56,264 bases of DNA from Limisphaerales bacterium (GTDB taxonomy: Bacteria > Verrucomicrobiota > Verrucomicrobiia > Limisphaerales > UBA11358): positions 1 to 56,264 of the forward strand of contig PLAY01000119.1 of the NCBI GenBank assembly GCA_003134375.1, in the 5' to 3' direction. A model generated the notes under the pieces. That model did no database searches and had not been told where the DNA came from. It saw only the letters and a list, made by a program, of their open reading frames with translations. The position numbers and the translations under genes are program-made. Positions 16,729-26,023 of the stretch are shown one piece after another (position 1 is the stretch's first letter; each line of letters starts with the position of its first letter).

Positions 16729-18285
16729 ATGAATAATGCCCCGGCCATTCTGAGAACGTTAATCATCTACGCGGTGTGCGCGCCGGTGGCGGTGTTTATC
16801 GGTTATCTGCTGGCCAACCCGCTGGATTATTCAACCGTGGCCTTGTATGGCATCGCGGCGCTGGTGTTGTGTTCTCCCCTCCTGCTCCGCTGGCATTACT
16901 GGCTGCTGTTGTTGTCCTGGAGTTTGTACATGAACCTGTTTTTCTTGAAGGGGTCGCCGCCGCCATGGTTGGTAATGACGGTGATTAGTCTGGTCATTTC
17001 AGTATTGCAGCGGGCCCTGAGCCGGCAGAGCCAGTTTATCAAGTTGCCGGCAATAACACTGCCGTTGATTGTTTTGGCCGCGGTGGTGCTGGGCACCGCC
17101 AAATTGACCGGTGGATTTGGACTGCGGATGTTGGGCAGCGAAGTCTATGGCGGGAGGAAATATATTTTCATCATCGGTGCGATTTTAAGTTACTTCGCGT
17201 TGACAGCGATACGAATTCCACCCCACCGCGCGAGGTTGGCGCTGGCGTTGTTTTTTTTGGGGGGTGTCAGCGCCATCATCGGGGAGCTTTACCTGGTGCT
17301 GCCGTCCGGGTTTAATTTGCTTTTCTGGTTTTTCACACCGGATGATTATGCGACATCCAGAGACATAACCGGAGAGCTTATGGTAACCCGGTTTGCCCTC
17401 GCAGTGCCATTCGCAACCGCAGTCACCTCATACATGCTGGCTAATTACGGGATTCGGGGCATGTTTTTGGCGCGCAAGCCGTGGCGATGGATCGTCTTTG
17501 GGTTGGTTTGCCTGGTGGGATTGATGGGAGGATTCCGTGGTTTTGCGGGTAGCGTTGCCTTGATCTTTTTAATCCAGTTTTTTTTGGAGGGAATGCATCG
17601 GACGAAGTTGCTGTCAATTTTTGGGATGCTCGGCATAGCCGCGACGCTCCTGATCATTCCCCTGGCTCCGAAGTTGCCTTTGTCGGCTCAACGGGCTTTG
17701 GCATTTTTACCCCTGCCAATAAACCACGATGCGGAGATGGACGCAAAAGATAGCTGGGATTGGCGCACCAAAATGTGGCAGGCTCTTCTGCCGCAAATTC
17801 CCAAGCATCTCCTCCTGGGCAAAGGCTGTGGTTTTTCAGCGGATGATTTTCAGTTTATGGGACATGATACCGCCTTTCGCAACGTGGCGGATGCCAGCCA
17901 GCAAGGTCTGGCACTGTCCAGCGATTATCATAATGGCTGGCTTTCCGTGCTCCTGACCTTTGGCCTTTGGGGGATGATAGCCTTTCTTTGGTTTGCGGTG
18001 GCGGCAATTAATGTGCTGTATTGCAACTACCGCTATGGCGACGCGTCATTGCGAACCGCCAACGCCTTTCTGCTGGCCTCCTTTGTTGTGCGGTTCCTGA
18101 TGTTCATGTCCGTGTCGGGCACGGGGCTGCACATGGATCTTTATGCCTTCGTCGGTTGGCTCGGTTTGAGCGTCAGCCTGAACGGAGGAATATGCCACCA
18201 GCCTGCGTTCCAGCCGGCCGCAGCCCAAAAACCGGCCGCTTTGACCAGACCTTTTCCGCGACCCCGTCCAGCCTTTCAGCGGTAA
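16729..18285 (+). CDS. O-antigen ligase/polymerase-like membrane protein (Wzy/WaaL type)
   Basis: 518 residues with about eleven to twelve hydrophobic helices. A large periplasmic loop lies between residues about 330 and 390 (DSWDWRTKMWQALLPQIPKHLLLGKGCGF) and is followed by SSDYHNGWLSVLLTFGLWGMIAF. Charged residues in that loop followed by an H-N-x-[WL] helix are characteristic of the O-antigen ligase domain shared by WaaL and Wzy. It would polymerise repeat units or attach the chain to its acceptor at the periplasmic face. Ligase and polymerase cannot be told apart by sequence alone. The gene precedes the second GT9 gene. Confidence 0.85.
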   Translation: MNNAPAILRTLIIYAVCAPVAVFIGYLLANPLDYSTVALYGIAALVLCSPLLLRWHYWLLLLSWSLYMNLFFLKGSPPPWLVMTVISLVISVLQRALSRQSQFIKLPAITLPLIVLAAVVLGTAKLTGGFGLRMLGSEVYGGRKYIFIIGAILSYFALTAIRIPPHRARLALALFFLGGVSAIIGELYLVLPSGFNLLFWFFTPDDYATSRDITGELMVTRFALAVPFATAVTSYMLANYGIRGMFLARKPWRWIVFGLVCLVGLMGGFRGFAGSVALIFLIQFFLEGMHRTKLLSIFGMLGIAATLLIIPLAPKLPLSAQRALAFLPLPINHDAEMDAKDSWDWRTKMWQALLPQIPKHLLLGKGCGFSADDFQFMGHDTAFRNVADASQQGLALSSDYHNGWLSVLLTFGLWGMIAFLWFAVAAINVLYCNYRYGDASLRTANAFLLASFVVRFLMFMSVSGTGLHMDLYAFVGWLGLSVSLNGGICHQPAFQPAAAQKPAALTRPFPRPRPAFQR

Positions 18286-18320
18286 GGAACAGCCGCTGGC
18301 GGGTTTGCACCGCGCCTGCC

Positions 18321-19304
18321 TTGAAACCAAAATTACTCATCATCGAACTGTGGGGGCTGGGCGACCTCGTCATCGCCACGCCATTTTTGCGCGCCGCGGC
18401 GGAACGCTTTGAGGTGACGCTGCTGGCCAAGCCCTTCGCGCTTGATTTGCAGCCTCGTCTCTGGCCGGGTGTGAAAGTTGTCGCGTTCACCGCGCCGTGG
18501 ACGGCCTTCAAACACAAATACCAGTTTTGGCGCTGGCCGCTGTTGGAAATAACCCATTTGCGCCGGAGGCTGGCGGCGGAACGGTTTGACTTCGGCCTCG
18601 CCGCGCGCTGGGATCCGCGGGATCATTTGCTTTTGAAAATATTCGCCGTAAAAACCCGGCTGGGCTTCCCGCGCCTGCGCAGCCGGATTTTTTTAAGCCA
18701 GCCGCTCGAGCGTCCCGAACCCCAGGCGCACCGTTACGAGTCCTGGCGCGTCGTCGCACAGGATCTGAACCTCCAGCTTCCGCCCCGCGATAAAATCTCC
18801 CTGCCCGCCGTGCAGGGCCGCGAAACGGTTTTGATTCACACGGGCGCCGGACAACCCATTCGTGTGTGGCCGTTGGAACGTTACCAGCGGCTCGCGGCGC
18901 GTTTGCGCCAAAAAAAAATTCAAACGCAAATTGCGTGCGACCCGAACCAGCGTGCCTGGTGGTTGGGCGCCGGTGAGGCGAAGGTGGTGACGCCGTCCAC
19001 CGTGACGGAATTGCTCGCGTTGATTGATCAAGCGGGGGCATTCATCGGCAATGACTCCGGCCCCGGACATCTGGCGTCCTTTTGCGGCGTGCCGACCTTT
19101 ACCATTTTCGGGCCGCAATTGCCGGAGTGGTTCGCGCCCCTGCCTTTGGTGGCGGAGTGGATTGAAGGCAAAGCCTGCCCTTACAAACCGTGCTCGGATT
19201 ATTGCCGGTTTCCGACGCCGCACTGTCTATGGAATGTCAGTGAGGACGAGGTCTGGCAACGGGTGGAAAAATTTGTCGCCGCGCATCTGCCGACACGCAT
19301 CTGA
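18321..19304 (+). CDS. Glycosyltransferase family 9 (second copy)
   Basis: About 327 residues. The N-terminus KPKLLIIELWGLGDLVIATPFLRAA and the donor site FIGNDSGPGHLASFCGVPTFTIFGP identify GT9. Near the C-terminus is a cysteine-rich patch (ACPYKPCSDYCRF...HCLW), as in several heptosyltransferase-like proteins. The start is uncertain: TTG 18321 puts the first residues exactly at the conserved KPKLLII. An ATG at 18192 would overlap the preceding gene by 94 bp and add sequence lacking family character. It differs from the 10365-11378 gene, so two separate GT9 steps are likely. Confidence 0.88.
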   Translation: MKPKLLIIELWGLGDLVIATPFLRAAAERFEVTLLAKPFALDLQPRLWPGVKVVAFTAPWTAFKHKYQFWRWPLLEITHLRRRLAAERFDFGLAARWDPRDHLLLKIFAVKTRLGFPRLRSRIFLSQPLERPEPQAHRYESWRVVAQDLNLQLPPRDKISLPAVQGRETVLIHTGAGQPIRVWPLERYQRLAARLRQKKIQTQIACDPNQRAWWLGAGEAKVVTPSTVTELLALIDQAGAFIGNDSGPGHLASFCGVPTFTIFGPQLPEWFAPLPLVAEWIEGKACPYKPCSDYCRFPTPHCLWNVSEDEVWQRVEKFVAAHLPTRI

Positions 19305-19426
19305 GGGCCAAATCCGGCATCGCCGGCAACCTATGGCCGGTCGCGTGATGGCGCAGCCTTTTCGCCCTTGTTTTTTATGGCGATTTGGTCGTTTTATAGG
19401 TGGCAACAACATGCTGATTTAACCGC

Positions 19427-19930
19427 GTGAAAAAAGTTTTCCAAAATCAAAATGCCTGGCTCTGAGTTATTTTCGTTCTGCTGGCGGTTAATCTGGCGGT
19501 GTTATCGTTTCTGGGATCGGGCGTGACGTTTTCGTTCCGCTCGGGCCGGTAGGATCCGCTGGCAGTTTTGCTGGTCTGCTTCTACCTGCTGGCTTTTTCC
19601 TTCCGGCATCCCACATGGCGTTACAGCACCATTCTTGTGACTTGCGCCTTTTTTCTGCCGGGCTGCCTGGCACTCGGACCATTTTGCGCATTGATGATGG
19701 GACTGTTATGGCTGACTACCGGTGGGAAATACGGTCGCGAATTAATTGCGATGGGCATTGGATTGATTATTGATCTTGGCGGGCTATACGTCTTCCACCA
19801 ACATTTTGGGGTTTGGGACGACTTCCTGCGGGCCATCAGGGTGACCTCCCAGAATTATTACAACCGCGAGCATGCTCATGTCGGTTTGGGCACAAACATC
19901 GCCAGGATAACCTTTACCAGTTGCTCTTAA
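19427..19930 (+). pseudogene. Decayed membrane-protein gene with two in-frame stops
   Basis: Reading from a GTG at 19427, one frame encodes a clear hydrophobic protein: VKKVFQNQNAWL, stop (19463), VIFVLLAVNLAVLSFLG..., stop (19550), then LAVLLVCFYLLAFSF and three more helices ending in NREHAHVGLGTNIARI. The sequence on both sides of each stop belongs to the same protein in the same frame, so these are point nonsense mutations and not a gene boundary. The protein then ends abruptly at 19930. It was probably a multi-spanning enzyme of the polysaccharide locus (GT39/PMT-like is possible), now inactive. Family uncertain. Confidence 0.7.
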
Positions 19931-20293
19931 AAGATTTCAAAATTAACCCGCTTAACCAGTCTTGAACCTTTTAAATATAACCTGGCGATCTACAGAAAAG
20001 TTGCACCGACGGTTGACAATTCCCCCAATTAAAACTTTTTACAGCCGGTCACCCCAAACGGCCGAATGAACCAATGAACCGGATCGCGCAGACCTCCGGC
20101 GGCCTGCCGTCGTGGCTGCAAAAGACCACCGACAGGTTCAACCATTCCATTGCCCGTCGAATTCCGGGAAACCGTCTGGAATTGGCCGCAGCCCGTTTTC
20201 TTTACGAGTCCAAACCGTGATGCGTTTCATTCTCGACGCTCACCGGTTTGTGTAATAGCCTGCCGCCAGCTTGCACAAGCGCAAACTGGTCAC
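19931..20293. other. Non-coding gap between the pseudogene and a GT2 gene
   Basis: 363 bp. The first 120 bp are AT-rich and contain TTGACA at about 20013 with a T-rich hexamer 17 bp further on, a weak promoter candidate for the GT2 gene. The rest shows no gene-like frame with codon character and may be more eroded coding sequence. No RNA gene or palindromic element was recognised. Confidence 0.4.
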
Positions 20294-21307
20294 ATGAGTT
20301 TGGATGCCACTAAACCGATCGCTCAGGAACGCCCGCTGGTTTCAATCGTCATTCCCATGCTCAACGAGCGCAACGGGTTGCGTCCGCTGTTCGACCGGGT
20401 GGCGCAGGCAATCAAGGACACTCCCGTGGAATGGGAATTGGTGATCGTGGACGACGGCAGCACGGATGGCTCGCGGGATGTTATTGCAAAGGAATTGTCC
20501 CGGTTTTCACGCTGGCGGCTGGTTTTTTTGAGCCGGAATTTTGGCCAGCAACCAGCCTATCGTGCCGGCCTGGAGTACGCCCGCGGAGATGCAGTGATTT
20601 TCTTGGACGCGGATTTGCAGGACCCGCCCGAGTTGATTCCGGAATTGCTCGCGAAATGGCGCGAAGGTTACAAGGTGGTGACTGGTTCCCGCACCGGCCG
20701 TGAAGAGCACGGTCTGCGCCGGTTGCTTTTTGATTCGTTCCACCAACTGTTTCATCGCATGACCGGACGAGTGATGCCCATCGATAGCGGAATGTTTTCG
20801 CTCGTGGACCGGGTGGTGGTAAATCAATTGCTGGCCGCGCGCGAGACCAATCTATTTTTGCCCGCGCTCAAGTGCTGGTATGGCTTTTCCCAAACCACCA
20901 TCAGTTACGCGCGCAAAGACCGCGCCGTTGGTGAACCCAAGCAGTCTTTCCGCAAATTATTCCGCTATGCGTTCGACGGGCTGTTCAGCTTTTCCGACCT
21001 GCCGTTGCAATGGATTGCCGTGGTCGGCGCCGTCATCAGCGTCATTAGTTTCGGCTACGCCGGCTTTCTGATTCTGGTCCGGCTTTTACAATTGGCCGGG
21101 TACCTGGCCTCCCTCGATGTGAAGGGTTTTACCACGCTGGCGGTGGCGATTTTTTGTCTCAGCGGCATACAACTGCTCTCTCTCGGTATCGTCGGGCAAT
21201 ATCTCGCCCGCATTTACCGGGAAATCAAAAGCCGGCCACTCTACGTGGTCGAAACGGTTTTGACCTCGGATGAACCCAGACGAATACAAGAATCTCGCCC
21301 AGGTTGA
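20294..21307 (+). CDS. Polyprenyl-phosphate sugar transferase, GT2 (GtrB/ArnC-like)
   Basis: 337 residues. The GT-A domain has VSIVIPMLNERNGL, VDDGSTDGS near residue 60, the metal-binding DADLQDPPE near 106, and the acceptor-side RDQ-equivalent region. Two C-terminal helices (IAVVGAVISVISFGYAGFLILV and LAVAIFCLSGIQLLSLGIVGQYLA) end with ARIYREIKSRPLYVV, the signature of membrane-anchored dolichyl/undecaprenyl-phosphate glycosyltransferases. It would load a sugar from a nucleotide donor onto undecaprenyl phosphate for use outside the membrane. The GT39-like protein at 22185 is the probable consumer. The ATG at 20294 is chosen; the frame overlaps the next gene by 38 bp. Confidence 0.92.
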   Translation: MSLDATKPIAQERPLVSIVIPMLNERNGLRPLFDRVAQAIKDTPVEWELVIVDDGSTDGSRDVIAKELSRFSRWRLVFLSRNFGQQPAYRAGLEYARGDAVIFLDADLQDPPELIPELLAKWREGYKVVTGSRTGREEHGLRRLLFDSFHQLFHRMTGRVMPIDSGMFSLVDRVVVNQLLAARETNLFLPALKCWYGFSQTTISYARKDRAVGEPKQSFRKLFRYAFDGLFSFSDLPLQWIAVVGAVISVISFGYAGFLILVRLLQLAGYLASLDVKGFTTLAVAIFCLSGIQLLSLGIVGQYLARIYREIKSRPLYVVETVLTSDEPRRIQESRPG

Positions 21308-22010
21308 GACCCGACACTGGTTCTACGCTGGGAAACGCGAAATCGTTCGTCATTGGATCCGGCGTTTTCATCAATTCCAACCCGGCGATGTGCTCGCGGA
21401 TTGTGGTGCGGGCACGGGGATCTTCGCTGCAGAGATGATCCAGGAATGCAACGTCGTGGCGGTGGACGATTTTGAAAAATCGCTTGAATTGCTTCGGATG
21501 CGTCTCGGCGAAAACCGCGTCCGCAAAGGCAGTTGTGCTGCGCTGCCGCTGGCCGGCGAATCAGTGAATGTGCTTACGGCGCTGGACGTGATCGAACACG
21601 TTCAAGACGACCGCGCCGCCCTGCGTGAATTTTTGCGCGTGTTGCGCCCCGCAGGAATCGCCGTGATTACTGTTCCGGCGCTCATGGCGCTTTGGAGCGA
21701 TTGGGATGTATCGCTGCGACATTATCGGCGCTACGACCGGCGTGGACTCTTGAGCATTATTCCCGACGGCTTTGAAATTTTGCACGTTAACTATATCAAT
21801 GTCGCCGTATTACCATTGGTCTATCTCATTCGTAAATACCGGGGGTTAAAGCAACGTTTGGGATTGAAAGCGGTCGCCCGTTCGGAAGATGCAATTCCGC
21901 CTGATTGGCTCAACAATTTTTTACGCCCGGTTTTTGTGCGAATGGCCTGTCAAGGCACCCTGCGTTTTCCCGCCGGCGTTGGGCTGCTCGTTGTCCTGCG
22001 CAAAAAATGA
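21270..22010 (+). CDS. SAM-dependent methyltransferase (class I)
   Basis: 246 residues. Motif I is VLADCGAGTGIFAAEM near residue 45, followed by the acidic loop VVAVDDFEKSLELL and motif IV-V TALDVIEHVQDDRAALREFLRVLRPAGIAVITVPA. The pattern fits UbiE/Methyltransf_11-like enzymes. A C-terminal hydrophobic segment (VNYINVAVLPLVYLI) may contact the membrane. Its start overlaps the end of the GT2 gene by 38 bp, so the two are co-translated. Methylation of a polyprenyl-linked sugar or glycolipid is a reasonable inference; the substrate is unknown. Confidence 0.87.
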   Translation: MNPDEYKNLAQVETRHWFYAGKREIVRHWIRRFHQFQPGDVLADCGAGTGIFAAEMIQECNVVAVDDFEKSLELLRMRLGENRVRKGSCAALPLAGESVNVLTALDVIEHVQDDRAALREFLRVLRPAGIAVITVPALMALWSDWDVSLRHYRRYDRRGLLSIIPDGFEILHVNYINVAVLPLVYLIRKYRGLKQRLGLKAVARSEDAIPPDWLNNFLRPVFVRMACQGTLRFPAGVGLLVVLRKK

Positions 22011-22184
22011 CGCCAGGCAATGGCATTGCCCATTCTAAGAGTGTTTGTACAGCACGAATGAATCCAGGGCCGGATCGGGCTGTGCCCTCCCCGTGCCAGG
22101 CACGTTCCATAACTTGACTTTGAAGGTGGCATTGCCGACGCTTTGCAACCGAAACGAACAATTTACCTGAAACGCGTTTAACCC

Positions 22185-23702
22185 ATGAATACCGGGACAA
22201 AACCATCGAATGCCGATTTGAAGGCGATTCTTTGCGCACTGATCGCGCTCACCCTTGCCTTTCACGTCGGCAGCGCGCTGCGCGGTCACGGACAATTTCG
22301 CGACATCCATTTGGGCACGGCGTTGCATTATGTGCAGACGAAAATCAGCCTGGCGGATACGATCATTGTTGGATTCAATGCCACCGGCACGCCCACCATC
22401 CAGGAACTTCCCGTCTGGCAGGCGGCGTCGGGTCTGGCGTTCAAACTGCTGGAGCCTTGGTGGGGATGGGGTAATGTAGTCTCTTTGGTGCTGTTTTTGC
22501 CCTGCCTGTACCCGCTTTTCCAGGTCGCGCGGATGTATCTGGACGAGCGCCGCGCCTGGTGGGTGCTGATTTTTTTTCTGGCGGAACCGCTGGTGTTCAT
22601 CAACGCGGGCAAGGCGGGCACGGACGGCTTCAGCCTCGCCATGGCGGTCTGGTTCCTTTACTGCGGAGTAAAACTGGTGCGTGAACCCGGACTAAAGTGG
22701 CTGGTGCTGGCCTGCGCCTGCGGCAGCCTGACGGCGGTATCCAAACTGCCGCTCTTCATGGCCACCGGACTGGCCTTGTTTTTTCTGGCACTGTGGCAGT
22801 CCGGCTTCGATTTCAAGCGCCTGGGCTTTTTGGCTGCGGCTGGTGGTGTGGCGGGCGTGGTTTTTTTGCTCTGGACGCACTACACCGATGCAAAGCAGGC
22901 CAATGCGCTTTTCCCGTTGGTGGATTTACGGTTGAAAAATCCCGAAATGAAGTTCTGGTATTTTGGGGATTGGCATTACCGGTTGTCGGTGGGCAACTGG
23001 ATCAAGGGCGGCTGGCGCAACCTGACGGCGTTGCTGGGAAGCTTTGCTCTGTTCGGTTTGGTTGCGCTGGCGTTGGCGAACAAAAAGGGCAATCCCATGG
23101 CCCGCTGCCTGCTGGCCGGGGCATTGCTGACGACGCTGGTATTCAGCCATCTGGTGCTAGTGCACTGGCATTATTACCTGATATTCACTCCGGCGGTGAC
23201 CCTGCTGTGTGCTGAGGGACTGGCGGTTTTTGAAATGAGATTTGCCCCGCAAAGCACGAAGCTGGCTTTCAGCCTTTTTGTATCCGGGCTGCTCGGGCTT
23301 TCCCTGCTGCAAGGGTTGATGGGAATGAGGAGTCTGACTTATGACCCTTACCCGGCCAAAATGGCGGACCTCATCCGTGTGCATACTGTGCCAACTGACA
23401 AATTGGTTATCATTGGTGGCGGCTGGGGCGGCGAAGAATTATTCCGTTCCAATCGCCAGGGCCTTTCCGTTTGGAACGCGCAAATTTTTAATGATCCCGC
23501 GAATTACGCAAAATTGAAATCCTTGGGTTATAACAAACTGGTGATGATCAACGAATCGCCATTTCAAAATGCCATTCAAGTGATCAATCCGGGGCAGGCT
23601 GATTTTCCCCGCAAACTTTACCGCGATCGGGTAACGCCGCTGGTCGGGAAATGGCCCACCGTGTTCCAGACGGAGGACATTTTGATCAAGGAAATTCCGT
23701 AA
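22185..23702 (+). CDS. GT39/PMT-like membrane glycosyltransferase
   Basis: 505 residues. About eleven hydrophobic helices occupy the first 390 residues, with a soluble C-terminal domain (MADLIRVHTVPTDKLVIIGGGWGGEELF...). The first periplasmic loop contains acidic residues (GQFRDIHLGTALHYVQ). The architecture of a GT-C enzyme with the catalytic acidic residue in loop 1 matches the PMT/ArnT superfamily. These use polyprenyl-phosphate sugars to glycosylate a substrate outside the membrane. It lies downstream of GT2 and the methyltransferase, which could make its donor. No closer family can be named. Confidence 0.72.
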   Translation: MNTGTKPSNADLKAILCALIALTLAFHVGSALRGHGQFRDIHLGTALHYVQTKISLADTIIVGFNATGTPTIQELPVWQAASGLAFKLLEPWWGWGNVVSLVLFLPCLYPLFQVARMYLDERRAWWVLIFFLAEPLVFINAGKAGTDGFSLAMAVWFLYCGVKLVREPGLKWLVLACACGSLTAVSKLPLFMATGLALFFLALWQSGFDFKRLGFLAAAGGVAGVVFLLWTHYTDAKQANALFPLVDLRLKNPEMKFWYFGDWHYRLSVGNWIKGGWRNLTALLGSFALFGLVALALANKKGNPMARCLLAGALLTTLVFSHLVLVHWHYYLIFTPAVTLLCAEGLAVFEMRFAPQSTKLAFSLFVSGLLGLSLLQGLMGMRSLTYDPYPAKMADLIRVHTVPTDKLVIIGGGWGGEELFRSNRQGLSVWNAQIFNDPANYAKLKSLGYNKLVMINESPFQNAIQVINPGQADFPRKLYRDRVTPLVGKWPTVFQTEDILIKEIP

Positions 23703-23722
23703 AACTTCAGGGCGTAATATTT

Positions 23723-24931
23723 TCAGGACGGCGGCATAGTGTGCGGAAGCAGGTGATACACCCATACATATGCAGTGCGGAGACCGGTTTGCAGCCAATG
23801 GATCAGGAGCGGTTGAAACCAGGTGATTTTGCCCAAATAGACATTGTAATTTCCTCCCAAGGCGGAAATCAAGAACGCCAGCAGGCAGTAAATTCGAAAG
23901 ACCGGCAGGGTTTCGTTTTGGCGCACGACATTCAGGCAAATGAAGAGCAGGGGAAAGATGTAAATCGTGCTGCGCAATACATCCCCGATCATCAGGGCAA
24001 ATCCAAGAAAACACAGGCTGGCAAACACAAGAGTTGTGCCTTCCCAAAATTGCCTGCGCAGGAACAAGGCTCCCACGGCCAGCAGATAAAACAACCAGCC
24101 CCCCTCCAAGGAAAACCAAATGGCAGCGTGCAGGTAGCTACAATTCACGACCCAATTGCCCGGTCCATTCCCTCCGGTTACTTGGGAAAGGCCGGCGTAT
24201 TTCACCAGCGCCAACCGGACAAGGCCGTATGACAGCATGCCGCCGGCGACTGCCAGAAAGTTGGGATTGCGAATCCGGGTGAAAATATTTTGTTGATTTC
24301 CTGAAAGGAAAAAGCTGCCAACCAATAAGAGGCTTGAAGCCACCCACGCACGCTCATCAGTAAATGAGGCGGTGAAAACTAAAATACCCCGTCCCCACCA
24401 AGGCATTCTCGGCAAGCAGGCCAAAGCCAGCTGACAGATGGCAATGGCGTCATAATACCAAATAAAGCCAAATGAGCCAACATAAGTTGCCGAGACATTC
24501 AAAGCGATAAAACAGGCGCAAACGCGATCTCCGGTGATATGGTAGGCAAGAATACAAGAGGTAACGAGAATTGAGCAGATGGCAAGAATCGTCAAAATCG
24601 GAAGTGACCAATGGTTGTGAATTCCTGCCAGATGCAAAAGCACCGGCACCGTGAGCCGAAAATTGATGTTCGCATCATGGGAATTGATCCCATAAATTTT
24701 TGTGACGTCCAGCAGCGGGTGATCGATTTTTTGAAAGTAGCTTTCAGGATAGCCGCCCCGGTCCCCCAATCCCGAATCAATGCCGCCAGAGAATAAAATC
24801 GAAAAGCATACGCAAAGGAGAAAAACCTTCAGCCACCAAAATTTGCCGCTGGCAAATTGTTCCGTCTGCGAGATGATCCAATCGCATTTTTCCTTCAATA
24901 AATGTGAAACCGGCTCGCTATTGGGACTCAT
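23723..24931 (-). CDS. Multi-spanning membrane protein, unknown
   Basis: 402 residues from ATG 24931, with nine to ten hydrophobic helices starting at FWWLKVFLLCVCFSILFSGG. The first extracellular loop carries GGYPESYFQKIDHPLLDVTKIYGINSHD, a charged segment reminiscent of the long loop of GT-C enzymes. Near the middle is the charged GRGILVFTASFTDERAWVASS. I do not recognise a family. It is opposite in orientation to both neighbours, and the region is visibly richer in A+T than the rest of the window, which suggests separate acquisition. The gene is divergent from the GT2 gene at 24993 across a palindromic operator-like site. Confidence 0.7.
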   Translation of the reverse strand: MSPNSEPVSHLLKEKCDWIISQTEQFASGKFWWLKVFLLCVCFSILFSGGIDSGLGDRGGYPESYFQKIDHPLLDVTKIYGINSHDANINFRLTVPVLLHLAGIHNHWSLPILTILAICSILVTSCILAYHITGDRVCACFIALNVSATYVGSFGFIWYYDAIAICQLALACLPRMPWWGRGILVFTASFTDERAWVASSLLLVGSFFLSGNQQNIFTRIRNPNFLAVAGGMLSYGLVRLALVKYAGLSQVTGGNGPGNWVVNCSYLHAAIWFSLEGGWLFYLLAVGALFLRRQFWEGTTLVFASLCFLGFALMIGDVLRSTIYIFPLLFICLNVVRQNETLPVFRIYCLLAFLISALGGNYNVYLGKITWFQPLLIHWLQTGLRTAYVWVYHLLPHTMPPS

Positions 24932-24954
24932 TTGACGCTTTTCACTAAAGTTTG

Positions 24955-24980
24955 ACAATTGCCATGGGAATGGCAATTGT
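24955..24980. promoter_or_regulatory. Perfect palindrome in a divergent promoter region
   Basis: ACAATTGCCA and TGGCAATTGT form 10-bp inverted arms around a 6-bp spacer, in a 61-bp space between divergent starts (24931 minus, 24993 plus). The dyad symmetry and position fit an operator for a dimeric repressor. It could also fold as an RNA hairpin just before the GT2 start. No known consensus is matched with confidence. Confidence 0.55.
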
Positions 24981-24992
24981 TATTTCCTTCAG

Positions 24993-26000
24993 ATGAAATC
25001 GACCAACAATCCGGAATTTAGCCTGGTAATACCCTGCTACAATGAAGAAGCCGTGCTGCCGATGCTGGCAACACGGCTGCTAAAATGTTTGAACGACTTG
25101 AAAATTTCGTGGGAAGTCATCTTTGTCAATGATGGTTCAAAAGACCGGACTTTTGAGTTGCTGGCCCGGCTGCACCATGAGGAACCCCGTTTCAAAGTCA
25201 TTTCCTTCTCCCGCAACTTTGGACATCAATCGGCGATTTCGGGCGGACTGGCTTATACTACCGGGAACACGGTTGGCGTGATGGACGCAGATTTGCAGGA
25301 CCCGCCGGAAATTTTCGGCGACTGCCTCCAAAAGCTGCACGAAGGCTTTGACGTGGTTTATGCCGTGCGCCGCAAGCGGAAGGAAAGCCTTCCCAAACGC
25401 ATCGCCTACAATCTTTTTTACCGGCTTTTCCGGTTCATGGCCGAGTCGGAAATGCCCCTGGATTCCGGCGATTTTTGTCTTATGAGCCGCCGCGTGGTCG
25501 AGCAATTAAAAAAAATGCCCGAGTGCAATGTTCTCATGCGCGGGTTGCGCGCGTGGGTGGGTTTTCGACAGACCGGTTTGGAGTATGAAAGAGATGCGCG
25601 CCGGGCCGGCTCCACAAAATATTCTTTCTGGAAACTGGTGCAGTTGGCCAGGGACGGCATCTTTGCTTTTTCAACGATGCCATTGAAGCTGGCAACCTAC
25701 ATGGGCTTTTGCGCGGTTGGATTCTCCATTCTGGCTGCGATTTTTGTCATCGCCTGGCGGCTGATCGGCTTTCAATTCATGGGACACTCTGCGGCGGAGG
25801 TTCCAGGTTGGGCCGGAATTGTTGTCGGGATGCTTTTCCTTAATGGCATCCAGTTCCTGATTCTTGGCTTTTTTGGAGAATATATTGGCAGGATTTATAC
25901 CGAGGTAAAACATCGTCCCCGGTGGGTGGTGGCGGAAACGCTGGGAGTGGACGTTCAAAACCAAGGAGCCGAACAAAGAGCTTGCGGCCAAGTTGACTAA
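24993..26000 (+). CDS. Polyprenyl-phosphate sugar transferase, GT2 (GtrB/ArnC-like), second copy
   Basis: 335 residues with the same build as the gene at 20294: FSLVIPCYNEEAVLPML, VNDGSKDRT near residue 50, MDADLQDPPE near 95, SGDFCLMSRRVV, and two C-terminal helices followed by GEYIGRIYTEVKHRPRWVV. It would transfer a sugar to undecaprenyl phosphate. Two such enzymes imply two different lipid-linked monosaccharides. The ATG at 24993 follows the palindrome at 24955-24980 by 12 bp. The frameshifted acyltransferase lies 23 bp downstream, probably once co-transcribed. Confidence 0.92.
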   Translation: MKSTNNPEFSLVIPCYNEEAVLPMLATRLLKCLNDLKISWEVIFVNDGSKDRTFELLARLHHEEPRFKVISFSRNFGHQSAISGGLAYTTGNTVGVMDADLQDPPEIFGDCLQKLHEGFDVVYAVRRKRKESLPKRIAYNLFYRLFRFMAESEMPLDSGDFCLMSRRVVEQLKKMPECNVLMRGLRAWVGFRQTGLEYERDARRAGSTKYSFWKLVQLARDGIFAFSTMPLKLATYMGFCAVGFSILAAIFVIAWRLIGFQFMGHSAAEVPGWAGIVVGMLFLNGIQFLILGFFGEYIGRIYTEVKHRPRWVVAETLGVDVQNQGAEQRACGQVD

Positions 26001-26023
26001 AGAGCTTCAATCCAATCTGATTT

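Noticed and set aside
22016..22030. GGCAATGGCATTGCC palindrome after the methyltransferase gene
   Set aside because: Stem is short with a tiny loop and no T-run, so termination cannot be supported.
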